Shown here: positions 6,361 to 13,520 of the stretch, piece after piece | How positions within the stretch are numbered: the first letter of the stretch is position 1 | Layout: each line of letters opens with the position of its first letter | Assembly (NCBI GenBank): GCA_035708065.1 | Contig: DASSTC010000008.1 | Location: 1-16,792, forward strand | Direction: 5' to 3' | From: JAICUY01 sp035708065 | Lineage (GTDB): Bacteria > Chloroflexota > Limnocylindria > QHBO01 | DNA length: 16,792 nucleotides | The notes under the pieces: model-generated | Database searches by the model: none | Seen by the model: only the letters and a program-made list of their open reading frames with translations | What the model was told of the DNA's origin: nothing | Program-made: the position numbers and the translations under genes

Positions 6361-8475
6361 ATGCCTCGCCGACTGACCATCGCGGACGCGGTCCGCCAGC
6401 CGCTCCCCGGCATGGACGCCCCGACCCGGGTGCAGTTCACGCCCGACGGCCGGGCGCTGACCTACCTGCAGGCGCCGCCGGGCTCGGTCGTCCGTTCGGT
6501 GTGGCGACACGATCTCGAGACGGGCGAGCGCCGGTTGCTGGCCGGCCCGGCGCCCGATGCGCCGCTGTCGCGCGAGGAAGAGCTCCGACGCGAGCGCCGC
6601 CGCGAGAAGGGCGCCGGCATCACCGACTACCAGGCGGCGAACGACGGCACGCTGCTGGTCCTCATGGCCGGCCGCGTGTTCGTGAGCCACGCGGGTCGAC
6701 CCGCGGAAGCAGTTTCGGGGATCGACGGCGCCCAGGAGGCGCGCCTGTCGCCCGACGGCCGGCGCATCGCCTTCGTGCGCCGCGGCGACCTGCACGTCGT
6801 CGCCTCGACCGGCGGCCCGGTCCGGCGCCTGACCGATGACGCCGAGCCGGGCGTGTTCAATGGCCTCGCCGAGTACATCGCCGCAGAGGAGCTGGGACGC
6901 CAGGTCGGGATGTGGTGGAGCGGCGACAGCGCCGCGCTGGCCTTCGCCCACGTCGACGAGCGTGAGGTCGCCACGTACCCGATCCCGCATCTGCAGGGCG
7001 CGGATGTGGCCATCGAGGTCGAGGCGCAGCCCTACCCGTTCGCCGGCGCTCGCAACGCGAGCGTCGCGCTGCGCGTCGCCGCCGGCGACGGCGGCGTGCC
7101 GCATGAGGTCGACCTCGGCATGGCCCCCGACGACTACCTCGCGCGCGTCGTCGCCGACGACCACGGCGGCTGGCTGGTCGCGGTCCTGCCGCGCGACCAG
7201 CGATCGCTGCACTGGCTCCGGGTCGGCAGCGACGGGTCGGCGCGTGAGCTGTGGGTCGAGCACGGCGATCCGTGGCTCAATCTCGACGACGACACGCGGG
7301 TCCTCTCCGACGGACGCATCCTGCGCTCGACGGAACGCACCGGTTTCCGTCATCTCGAGCTGCGTCGACCGGACGGCGGCGCCGAACGTCAGCTGACCGG
7401 CGGCGCATGGATGGTCACCGAGGTCGTCGGCGTGGACGAGGAACGCAACGAGGTCCTGGCGATCACCACGCGAGCCGGCGTGCTCGAGCGCCACCTCGAC
7501 GCAATCCCGCTCGGCGGCGGCGAGCCCCGCCGCCTGACCGACGACCACGGCTGGCATGCCGCCGCGCTCAGCCGCGACGGCACGACCTGGGTCGACAGCT
7601 GGTCGTCGCTCGAGGCAGCCCCGTCGGTCATCGTCCGCTCGCGGGTGGGCGCGGCGCCGGTGACCATCCACGCGCCGAGCGAAACCGCGCAGAGCGCCGG
7701 CCTCACGCCTCCCGAGCTGCTGGAGGTCTGCGCGGCGGACGGCACGACCCGGCTGCACGCCGCGCTGTACCGGCCACCGCACGCCGATCAGCCGCCGCCC
7801 GCCGTGGTGTGGGTCTACGGCGGGCCGCACTCGCAGAAGGTCGCGGACGACTGGGCGCTGACCGTCGAGATGCAGCGGCAGCTGCTGCGCCAGGCGGAAT
7901 TCGCGGTGCTCGTCGTCGACAACCGCGGCACGGCGAACCGCGGCGTGGACTTCGAGTCCCTGATCCAGGCCGAGCTTGGCCGCATCGAGGTCGCCGACCA
8001 GGCGGCCGCCGTGCGTGAGCTCGCCGCCCGCGGGGAGCTGGATGCGGCCCGGGTCGGGATCACCGGCGGCAGTTACGGTGGCTACATGACGCTGCTGGCG
8101 ATGATGCGCGAGCCGGAGCTGTTCCGTGCGGGCGTGGCGTCCGCGCCGGTCACAGACTGGCGTCTGTACGACAGCGCCTACACCGAGCGCTACATGGACA
8201 CGCCGGAGGCCAACCCGGACGGCTATCGCGCCGCGTCGCTCGTCAGCCAGGCCGGCCGACTCGTCGGACGGGCGCTGCTGATGCACGGCCTCATTGATGA
8301 GAACGTCCACTTCCGGCACACGGCGCGCCTGCTGGCGGCGCTCACCGAGGCCGAGCGTGACGTCGACCTCGTCGTCTTCCCCGCCGAGCGCCACGGCGAA
8401 CGCGCCGAGGCAGCGCGGCGCCAGCGGCTGCGACGGCCGATCGCCTTCTTCGAGGAGCACCTGCTCTCCGACTGA
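6361..8475 (+). CDS. S9 family serine peptidase, dipeptidyl-peptidase IV-like
   Basis: 704 residues: an N-terminal beta-propeller domain (about 1-445) and a C-terminal alpha/beta-hydrolase domain (about 460-704). The catalytic triad is visible: S571 in GGSYGGYM, D646 in HGLIDENVHF and H678 in PAERHGER. Y486 in VYGGPHSQ is the expected oxyanion-hole Tyr. In the propeller, E176-E177 within AEYIAAEELGRQ followed by WWSGD match the double-Glu segment by which DPP-IV enzymes hold a free N-terminus. The likely activity is removal of Xaa-Pro or similar dipeptides from peptides. No signal peptide is seen at the ATG at 6361, so it is predicted cytoplasmic. No clear SD is seen; it lies 16 nt downstream of the cyclophilin and is likely co-transcribed with it. 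Family is secure; subfamily is good but inferred. Confidence 0.93.
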   Translation: MPRRLTIADAVRQPLPGMDAPTRVQFTPDGRALTYLQAPPGSVVRSVWRHDLETGERRLLAGPAPDAPLSREEELRRERRREKGAGITDYQAANDGTLLVLMAGRVFVSHAGRPAEAVSGIDGAQEARLSPDGRRIAFVRRGDLHVVASTGGPVRRLTDDAEPGVFNGLAEYIAAEELGRQVGMWWSGDSAALAFAHVDEREVATYPIPHLQGADVAIEVEAQPYPFAGARNASVALRVAAGDGGVPHEVDLGMAPDDYLARVVADDHGGWLVAVLPRDQRSLHWLRVGSDGSARELWVEHGDPWLNLDDDTRVLSDGRILRSTERTGFRHLELRRPDGGAERQLTGGAWMVTEVVGVDEERNEVLAITTRAGVLERHLDAIPLGGGEPRRLTDDHGWHAAALSRDGTTWVDSWSSLEAAPSVIVRSRVGAAPVTIHAPSETAQSAGLTPPELLEVCAADGTTRLHAALYRPPHADQPPPAVVWVYGGPHSQKVADDWALTVEMQRQLLRQAEFAVLVVDNRGTANRGVDFESLIQAELGRIEVADQAAAVRELAARGELDAARVGITGGSYGGYMTLLAMMREPELFRAGVASAPVTDWRLYDSAYTERYMDTPEANPDGYRAASLVSQAGRLVGRALLMHGLIDENVHFRHTARLLAALTEAERDVDLVVFPAERHGERAEAARRQRLRRPIAFFEEHLLSD

Positions 8476-8485
8476 CAGCGGCAGC

Positions 8486-8538
8486 CTGAGCCGATCCGGT
8501 GGCTCGCCGTCATGTGGCGGTCGGGCCACCGGCCTCAG
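8486..8538. terminator. Long hairpin between convergent S9 peptidase and zinc-ribbon genes
   Basis: CCGGTGGC (8496-8503) pairs with GCCACCGG (8525-8532), and an outer CTGAG (8486-8490) with CTCAG (8534-8538). It sits past the S9 stop at 8475 in a convergent gap, so it probably serves the + strand and perhaps both. Confidence 0.6.
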
Positions 8539-8551
8539 CCCCGTTCCCCCC

Positions 8552-8569
8552 TCCCGGCATGCGCCGGGA
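8552..8569 (-). terminator. Hairpin after zinc-ribbon gene
   Basis: TCCCGGC (8552-8558) and GCCGGGA (8563-8569) form a 7-bp stem with an ATGC loop, 8 nt past the stop at 8578 on the - strand. The downstream bases on that strand are G-rich, not T-rich. Confidence 0.55.
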
Positions 8570-8577
8570 TGCTCCAG

Positions 8578-8733
8578 TCAGGCCGCCTCGTACAGCAGCT
8601 CGAAGGTGGCGACCGGGTCCGGGGCGAACGCGACGCGGGTGCTGCACGCGCTGCAGACCAGCTCGTCGTCGGCCTCGTCGACCGCGAACGCGACCTCGTC
8701 CTCGCACCACGGGCAGGTAAGTGAAATCATCAT
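8578..8733 (-). CDS. Small zinc-ribbon protein
   Basis: A 51-residue protein beginning MMISLTCPWCEDEV, with two C-x-x-C knuckles (C7-x-x-C10 and C28-x-x-C31) separated by a short acidic beta segment. This is a classic zinc ribbon. The C-terminus reads PVATFELLYEAA. There is no other domain, signal or TM segment. Function is unknown; small ribbons like this bind zinc and often act as nucleic-acid or protein adaptors. The reading frame extends upstream to 9120, but residues before the double Met look like noise, and a CACGAT box lies exactly 6 nt before the ATG at 8733. The gene is divergent from the MFS-like permease gene. Confidence 0.75.
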   Translation of the reverse strand: MMISLTCPWCEDEVAFAVDEADDELVCSACSTRVAFAPDPVATFELLYEAA

Positions 8734-8739
8734 GGCCGC

Positions 8740-8745
8740 ATCGTG
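8740..8745 (-). promoter_or_regulatory. Putative -10 box of zinc-ribbon gene (leaderless)
   Basis: CACGAT on the - strand lies exactly 6 nt before the ATG at 8733, which supports that start over the longer reading frame. Confidence 0.5.
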
Positions 8746-8852
8746 AGCGTGCGATGTGACACCTAGCGTGTCGCAATCGCGAGGCATCGGCATGGAGCCG
8801 ACGTGGCGGTCATCCCCCATCGGTTCGGCTGACGGCGCGCGCGGCAATGTCG

Positions 8853-8946
8853 TAGCCTGTCGCGCGTCGGTTGCCCGGCAGGGACGCCCTGCACCGATGC
8901 TTGGGATACCGAGGTCCCGAGAGTACGCGAGCGCCCGGAGTCCAGC
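8853..8946 (+). promoter_or_regulatory. Putative promoter and structured leader of MFS-like gene
   Basis: TAGCCT (8853-8858) is a candidate -10 box, giving a start near 8865 and a leader of about 80 nt. Stems in the leader: GCAGGG/CCCTGC (8879-8884 with 8888-8893, ACG loop) and a second of 8 pairs including two G-T pairs (about 8900-8907 with 8914-8921). GGAG (8937-8940) could be the ribosome site. No known riboswitch class was matched by eye. Confidence 0.35.
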
Positions 8947-10254
8947 TTGCTGCGTTCGCGTCCCGCGCTGCCCGCGATGGGTGGCACGCTCTCCGACTGG
9001 CGCACCTTCGGCGCGTCGCGCTACCGCGCCTTCCGGCTGCTCGCCGTGGCGCAGGGCGTCATCGGCGCGTTGTCCGGACCGGCCATCGTCATCCCGCTGT
9101 TGCTCGAGCTGGGCGCACATCCGGCGCTGGCGACCGGCCTGGCGGTGCTGCCGGTGCTCGGCACGATGTCGCAGCGCCTCGTCCCGACCTTGCTCGACCG
9201 CACCGATGGCAACCTGCGCGGCCTCGTCGTCCTGGCGGCGACGATCGGAGAGCCCCGGGGCCTGCTCTTGGCCCTCGTCGTTGCGCTCACCGCCGCCGGG
9301 ATCCTGCCGAACGGCGTGGCCATCGGTCTCATCGCGGTGATCGTCGGGATCCTGGGCTCGCTCGGCGCCGTCGGCTACGGGATGCTGCAGTCGTGGTACC
9401 AGATCATCCTGCCCGATGCCGAGCGGCGCCTGGTGGCGCCGCGGCTGGGCGGCATCACGCTGGGGATCGGCTCGATCCTGCTGCTGCCCATCGCGCTGAC
9501 GATCGACGGGTTCGTCGCACGCATCGGCCTGTGGGCGTATGCCGCGCCCTTCGTCATCGCGGGCACCGCGGGCATCGGTGCCGCGATCAGCCTGCGGCGG
9601 CTGCCGTCACCCGGTCGCGTGCGAGTGCCGCGCCAGGCGGCTGCATCGGCCGTGCTCGACGATAGCCGGCTGCGTCGACTGGCGCGCGTGCTGACGATGG
9701 CATCGCTCGCCGCCGGGCTGTGCCCGTTCCTGTCGGTGTACGCGATCTCGGTGCTCGGCACCGGGCCGGGTTTCGCCATCCTCCTCTCCGCCGTCTCGTC
9801 GGCCACGCTCGTCGTCTCGTCGCTGGTCGTGAGCTCGCAGCTGGTGCGCGGCTCGTCGTCCCGCCTGCTGCGCGGTTCGATGCTGCTGCGCGGCACGGCG
9901 CTGACCCTGGCCCTGGCCGCCGCCCCGGGCTTCGCCTTCGCGCCGCTGGTGCTGGTCGTGGTCGCGCTGCTGCTCGCGGCCGGCGACACCGCCGGGCAGC
10001 TCTCGGCCAACGAGCGGCTCTTCCGGCTGGCGACCGGCCCCTCGGTGATCGCTTTTCAGAGCCACTTCATCGTGCGCAACACGCTCTTCTACGCCGGCGG
10101 GATGCTCGCCGGGTCGGCGGTCATGTTGCTCGGCGGCTACGTGGGCTTCGCGCTCTTGTTCGGCGCATCGGGCGCCGTGCGGTTCGGCGCCGCGCAGCAG
10201 ACCGAGCTGTCGGGTGCGGGGCACGCGACCGAGCGACTCGCGGCATCGACGTGA
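8947..10254 (+). CDS. MFS-like permease, substrate unknown
   Basis: About 435 residues, strongly hydrophobic, with around ten to twelve TM segments in two halves. The N-half runs from FRLLAVAQGVIGALSGP to the long helix pair ending IGAAISL. A basic cytoplasmic loop follows (LRRLPSPGRVRVPRQ, then DDSRLRRLARV). The C-half is helices rich in Leu/Val/Ser. The layout is that of a major facilitator, but motif A is not obvious, so the family call is moderate. Start is uncertain: TTG at 8947 has GGAG 6 nt upstream, whereas ATG at 8977 has no visible SD or -10; both give a short hydrophilic lead before TM1. The gene stands alone, divergent from the zinc-ribbon gene, with a non-coding stretch after it. 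Substrate cannot be inferred. Confidence 0.75.
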   Translation: MLRSRPALPAMGGTLSDWRTFGASRYRAFRLLAVAQGVIGALSGPAIVIPLLLELGAHPALATGLAVLPVLGTMSQRLVPTLLDRTDGNLRGLVVLAATIGEPRGLLLALVVALTAAGILPNGVAIGLIAVIVGILGSLGAVGYGMLQSWYQIILPDAERRLVAPRLGGITLGIGSILLLPIALTIDGFVARIGLWAYAAPFVIAGTAGIGAAISLRRLPSPGRVRVPRQAAASAVLDDSRLRRLARVLTMASLAAGLCPFLSVYAISVLGTGPGFAILLSAVSSATLVVSSLVVSSQLVRGSSSRLLRGSMLLRGTALTLALAAAPGFAFAPLVLVVVALLLAAGDTAGQLSANERLFRLATGPSVIAFQSHFIVRNTLFYAGGMLAGSAVMLLGGYVGFALLFGASGAVRFGAAQQTELSGAGHATERLAAST

Positions 10255-10611
10255 GGTCGTGGCGGGCGTAACGGGCCGAAGGTCGCAACGGGCGCTGAAG
10301 GAACCGGTACATCGTCGCAGCGCGCCGAGTACTCAGCCGGTCGACCGTACCGCATACCCAGGCGCCCGCTATACCGCGGCAAGGCAACGAGAAGCTCGCG
10401 GCATCGCCATAACCAGCCCTACAGGGACCAATACCGAGGAGCTGTGCCGAAGGTGACGCATAGCGGCGCCCATCGGAGCCGCAATCGCGCATTCGAAACG
10501 GACCTGGAACAGTACTGATCCTTTGGGGCACCGCAGAGCTTCGACCCTGCCAGGCGCTCGGATCACCGACCCAGAAAGGGATCGCAACCCGCCCGTGCTG
10601 CATCGGTCTAT
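10255..10611. other. Long non-coding stretch between MFS-like gene and arsR-type gene
   Basis: About 357 bp with no convincing gene on either strand. Its composition is less GC-rich and less codon-structured than its neighbours. I looked for tRNA T-loops and for RNase P, tmRNA and SRP RNA signatures and recognised none. It holds a 10-bp palindrome CGGTCGACCG (10338-10347) and a short direct repeat AACGGGC (10270-10276 and 10287-10293). Open frames crossing it encode low-complexity noise. It could be a decayed gene, an unrecognised RNA or simple spacer. Confidence 0.5.
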
Positions 10612-10640
10612 TTGCGCGTTTGCGCAACCAGTGACATACT
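10612..10640 (+). promoter_or_regulatory. Promoter and putative ArsR operator of the arsR-trx operon
   Basis: TTGCGC (10612-10617), a 17-bp spacer and CATACT (10635-10640) form a -35/-10 pair with ideal spacing, giving a start near 10647. Over the -35 lies a perfect inverted repeat, TTGCGC-gttt-GCGCAA (10612-10627), with TTTGCGC also directly repeated (10611 and 10619). ArsR/SmtB proteins bind such short inverted repeats over their own promoters, so autorepression is inferred. Confidence 0.6.
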
Positions 10641-10650
10641 CGTCCACTAC

Positions 10651-10944
10651 ATGGAAGCAATCCTCGATCGCGACGTCGTTCGCGACCGCACCGCGGCAAT
10701 CGCCCGCGCCCTGGCCGATGCCAAGCGGCTGTGCGTGCTCGAGACCCTGGCGCAGGGCGAGCACAGCGTCAGCGAGCTCAGCCGCGAAGTCGGCTGCCAG
10801 GTCCCGAACATGAGCCAGCACCTCGCCGTGCTGCGCAGCGCCGGGATCGTGGCGACGCGACGCGAGGGCAGCACCGTCTTCTACCGCCTCGCGGACCAGC
10901 AGGTCCTCGAGATCTACCGTCTCCTGCAACAGGTCGCCAGCTGA
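10651..10944 (+). CDS. ArsR/SmtB-family winged-helix transcriptional regulator
   Basis: 97 residues, the typical size of a one-domain ArsR repressor. The helix-turn-helix is clear: SVSELSREVGCQVPNMSQHL (39-58), then AVLRSAGIV and the wing ATRREGSTVFYRLAD. It has only two Cys, C28 at the start of the helix before the HTH (RLCVLETL) and C49 inside the recognition region (VGCQVP). The ELCVCD metal motif of classical arsenic or cadmium sensors is absent. A thiol-redox or metal signal is possible but unproven. The ATG at 10651 is preferred because it lies 10 nt after the CATACT -10 and begins the first helix; the frame reaches upstream to 10612, inside the promoter. The thioredoxin gene follows 20 nt later on the same strand. 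Confidence 0.92.
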   Translation: MEAILDRDVVRDRTAAIARALADAKRLCVLETLAQGEHSVSELSREVGCQVPNMSQHLAVLRSAGIVATRREGSTVFYRLADQQVLEIYRLLQQVAS

Positions 10945-10964
10945 GTCGCGACCGGAAAGGACTG

Positions 10965-11312
10965 ATGACAACGATGTCGAACATCCAGGAAGCGACCGAC
11001 GCCAACTTCGACCAGCTTGTGCTGCAGAATGACAAGCCGGTCGTCGTCGACTTCTGGGCGGCCTGGTGCGGACCGTGTCGCATGGTCGCCCCCGAGATCG
11101 ACAAGCTGGCGGCCAAGTACGACGGCAGCGTCGACGTCGTGAAGGTCGACGTGGATGCCAGCCCGCAGACCGCGCAGCGCTACGGGATCATGAGCATCCC
11201 CACGGTCGCCTACTTCGTACCTGGGCAGCCACCGCGCGCCGCGGTCGGGTTCCGCCCGCTCGAGGCGCTCGAGTCCGCCTTCGGCCTGGAGACTGTCGCC
11301 AAGAGCGCCTGA
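10965..11312 (+). CDS. Thioredoxin
   Basis: 115 residues with a full thioredoxin fold: VVVDFWAAWCGPCRMVAPEID with the W-C-G-P-C redox site (34-38), VDVDASPQTAQRYGI and the cis-Pro loop SIPT (P79), then the final strand and helix. It reduces protein disulfides in the cytoplasm. The length is normal. It follows the ArsR gene by 20 nt, so the two share a promoter and presumably the regulator controls this gene. GGAAAGGA (10954-10961) is a ribosome site. It lies 3 nt before the ATG at 10965 and 12 nt before the ATG at 10974; neither spacing is ideal, so translation could start three codons later. A strong intrinsic terminator follows at 11332. Confidence 0.95.
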   Translation: MTTMSNIQEATDANFDQLVLQNDKPVVVDFWAAWCGPCRMVAPEIDKLAAKYDGSVDVVKVDVDASPQTAQRYGIMSIPTVAYFVPGQPPRAAVGFRPLEALESAFGLETVAKSA

Positions 11313-11331
11313 GCTCAAACCCAGACCGATG

Positions 11332-11361
11332 CGCCCGCTCCCCACCGGGAGCGGGCGTTTT
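11332..11361 (+). terminator. Rho-independent terminator of arsR-trx operon
   Basis: CGCCCGCTCCC (11332-11342) and GGGAGCGGGCG (11347-11357) form a perfect 11-bp stem with a 4-nt loop, followed by TTTT. It is the clearest intrinsic terminator in the window. Confidence 0.92.
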
Positions 11362-11391
11362 CATGTCCGGCAAGTAGGCCCTTCGGCAGGG

Positions 11392-11420
11392 TTCACTCAC
11401 CGATGACCGTCGGTCATACT
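11392..11420 (+). promoter_or_regulatory. Promoter with overlapping palindrome before the M1-like peptidase gene
   Basis: TTCACT (11392-11397), a 17-bp spacer and CATACT (11415-11420), with the ATG at 11430 9 nt later. The perfect palindrome ATGACC-gtc-GGTCAT (11403-11417) overlaps the start of the -10 and is placed like a repressor operator. No regulator can be named. Confidence 0.5.
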
Positions 11421-11429
11421 GCTGCCCGC

Positions 11430-13442
11430 ATGTCGCTGCCCGGACGCCTGCTGATCCCCTTCGTCGCCGCCGTCGCGCTGGTCGGCGTTGCGCCGCCGGC
11501 ACCGGCGCATGCCGCCGATGGCCTGGAGGTCGTCACCGCCGCGACATACCGGCTGTTCCCCGACCAGGGACGCGTCCACGTCGAGATCGACGCGCGCGCC
11601 ACGTCGCGCGAACCCGACACGGCGGACGGCCGGGTCATCTCGGGCGTCACCTTCAGCGTCCAGCCGGGGATCGTCAACGTGCGCGCCTCGTCCGGCGGCG
11701 CACCGATCAGCGCAGGCATCGAGCGACGCGCCGACGAGTTCACCGACGTGTCGGTCACGTTCGGCCGCATGCTGCACTTCGGCGAGTCCTACCGCTACGC
11801 GGTGAGCTTCGACCTGGTCGATCCGGGCGGTGCCGCCGGTCGCGACATCCGCATCGGTCGCAGCGTCGTCGCCTTCCCGGTGTGGGCCTTCGGCAGCAGC
11901 AACGTGCCCGGTGGCAGCGTGACGGTCGAGGTGCCGACCGGCTACAACGTCAGCGTCGAGGGCAGCCAGCTGACCACGACCGACCACAGCGACGGGTCGA
12001 CCACGCTCAGCGTGTCATCGATCCCCGACCCCTACGCGTTCTTCGCCTATGTCTCCGCGGACCGTCCCGGCGCGTTCACCGAGACACCCGTATCGGTGTC
12101 GCTCGGTGGGCGCACGGCATCGGTCCACGTGCGCGCCTGGGAGGACGACGCCGACTGGGGCAAGCGGATGAAGACGCTGCTGACCGACGGACTGCCGGTG
12201 CTGCATGACCTCATCGGTCTGGAATACACGATCGGCGGACCGCTGAACGTCGAAGAGGCGGCCACCTCGCGCCTCGGCGAATACGCCGGCATCTTCAACA
12301 ACGTCGACGACACGATCACGGTCCGCTACGACGCCGATGCCTACGTCGCTCTCCACGAGGCCGCCCACATCTGGTTCAACCAGCAGCTCTTCCCCGAGCG
12401 CTGGATCGGTGAGGCGTTCGCCGAGTTCTACGCGGTCCAGGCGGGGCAGCAGATCGGCGCCACGGGCGACACGTTCACGCTCGACGACAACGCGATGAAA
12501 CACCGGATCGCGCTGAACAGCTGGGGTGCCGTCGGCGTCGAGGACCTGGCGGTCGAGGACTACGCCTACGCGGCGACCTACCATCTCGCCACGCTCATCG
12601 CCGACCGCACCGATCTGGCCGGGCTACGCAAGGTGTGGAAGGCCGCCGCGGACGACGAGCTCGCCTACCTGCCCGCCCACAGCGATGTCTCGCCGGGCAT
12701 CAGCGTGGCGGTGACCCAGAAGGGCTGGCAGAAGCTGCTCGACCTGCTCGAGGAGCGCACCGGCAAGAACTTCGACGACCTGTGGGACGAGTGGGTCGTG
12801 GACGACGCCGACCGGCCGCTGCTCGACGAGCGCGCGGCGGCGCGGACGACATACCACGCGCTCGTTGCCGAGGCCGGGACCTGGGAGCTGCCGCACGCCA
12901 TTCGCTACGACATGGGCTCGTGGAACTTCAGCGACGCCCGCGAAGAGATGGCCACCGCCGACGAGATCCTCCTCCAGCGCAACGAGATCTCGTTGCGCGC
13001 GGATGCCATGGACCTCACCCCGCCGCCGACGCTCGAAGCGGTCTTCGAGGGATCGCGTGGCCTGCAAGCGGCGAGCGACGAGGCGCGCGCCGAGCTCGCC
13101 ACGCTCGACGGCATCGCCTCGACGACGCAGCTGCTCGGTATCCAGCCGTCCGCGCTCGAGACGATCGGCCTGCTCGGCGAGCAGCCGCAGCTCGACCTCG
13201 ACGCCGCGCGCACGAAGTTCGAGTCGGGCGACCTGGCCGCGGCGGATCAGGCGGCCGCCCGTGCCGGCTCGACGCGCACGGGCGCCGTCGACCAGGGCCG
13301 CCTGCGGGTCGTCGTGGCCGGGGGTGGGCTGCTCGGCCTCGACGTCCTGGCCATGCTCGCAGTCGGCCTGCGGCGGCGCAGCCGCCGGCGTCGCTTCGAG
13401 CGCCTCCAGGCGCGGGTCAACCCGCCGACGTTCAGCACCTGA
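11430..13442 (+). CDS. Exported, membrane-anchored M1-like (gluzincin) metallopeptidase
   Basis: 670 residues. N-terminal signal peptide (LLIPFVAAVALVGVAPPAPAHAA). A beta-rich domain follows (about 30-225). The catalytic region has H309-E310-A-A-H313-IWF, the HExxH zinc site. It is followed by RWIGEAFAEF, which aligns with the WLNEGFA segment of M1 aminopeptidases and makes E328 the likely third zinc ligand; E332 is the alternative. A helical C-terminal region is rich in Ala, Glu and Leu. Near the C-terminus one TM helix (VVVAGGGLLGLDVLAMLAVGL) is followed by RRRSRRRRF, which should anchor it with the enzyme outside. The GAMEN exopeptidase motif is not obvious, so endo- or exopeptidase action is open. 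The ATG at 11430 is chosen because it starts the signal peptide and follows the -10; the ATG at 11403 lies inside the palindrome. Confidence 0.85.
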   Translation: MSLPGRLLIPFVAAVALVGVAPPAPAHAADGLEVVTAATYRLFPDQGRVHVEIDARATSREPDTADGRVISGVTFSVQPGIVNVRASSGGAPISAGIERRADEFTDVSVTFGRMLHFGESYRYAVSFDLVDPGGAAGRDIRIGRSVVAFPVWAFGSSNVPGGSVTVEVPTGYNVSVEGSQLTTTDHSDGSTTLSVSSIPDPYAFFAYVSADRPGAFTETPVSVSLGGRTASVHVRAWEDDADWGKRMKTLLTDGLPVLHDLIGLEYTIGGPLNVEEAATSRLGEYAGIFNNVDDTITVRYDADAYVALHEAAHIWFNQQLFPERWIGEAFAEFYAVQAGQQIGATGDTFTLDDNAMKHRIALNSWGAVGVEDLAVEDYAYAATYHLATLIADRTDLAGLRKVWKAAADDELAYLPAHSDVSPGISVAVTQKGWQKLLDLLEERTGKNFDDLWDEWVVDDADRPLLDERAAARTTYHALVAEAGTWELPHAIRYDMGSWNFSDAREEMATADEILLQRNEISLRADAMDLTPPPTLEAVFEGSRGLQAASDEARAELATLDGIASTTQLLGIQPSALETIGLLGEQPQLDLDAARTKFESGDLAAADQAAARAGSTRTGAVDQGRLRVVVAGGGLLGLDVLAMLAVGLRRRSRRRRFERLQARVNPPTFST

Positions 13443-13463
13443 TCGCGCTCCTCACAGCCTGGC

Positions 13464-13500
13464 GCGGGGTGGGCCCCGCCACGACGAACGGCGTGGCGGG
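13464..13500 (+). terminator. Hairpin between M1-like peptidase and second MFS gene
   Basis: CCCGCCACG (13475-13483) and CGTGGCGGG (13492-13500) form a perfect 9-bp stem with an 8-nt loop. An alternative GCGGGG/CCCCGC stem (13464-13469 with 13474-13479) overlaps its left arm. There is no T-tract. Confidence 0.6.
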
Positions 13501-13504
13501 TCGC

Positions 13505-13510
13505 TAGGCT
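13505..13510 (+). promoter_or_regulatory. Putative -10 box of second MFS gene
   Basis: TAGGCT lies 10 nt before the GTG at 13521 and just after the terminator hairpin. It is too close to the TTG at 13512 to serve it, so it favours the GTG start. Confidence 0.45.
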
Positions 13511-13520
13511 GTTGCCCACC

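Noticed and set aside
6331..8529. A 732-codon open frame antisense to the S9 peptidase, longer than the peptidase itself
   Set aside because: It is a GC-driven shadow: Arg/Ala/Gly/Val-rich with no motif, while the sense frame carries a full catalytic triad.
8865..8946. Guanidine riboswitch (ykkC or mini-ykkC) before the permease, suggested by GGTCCCGAGAG and an ACG loop
   Set aside because: The conserved ykkC core and the paired ACGR loops of the mini type are not present.
8578..9120. A longer 180-residue version of the zinc-ribbon protein
   Set aside because: Residues before the double Met lack any pattern, and a -10 box sits 6 nt before the ATG at 8733.
10530..10570. tRNA-like T-loop (GCTTCGACC)
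   Set aside because: No matching T-stem, acceptor stem or anticodon arm can be drawn around it.
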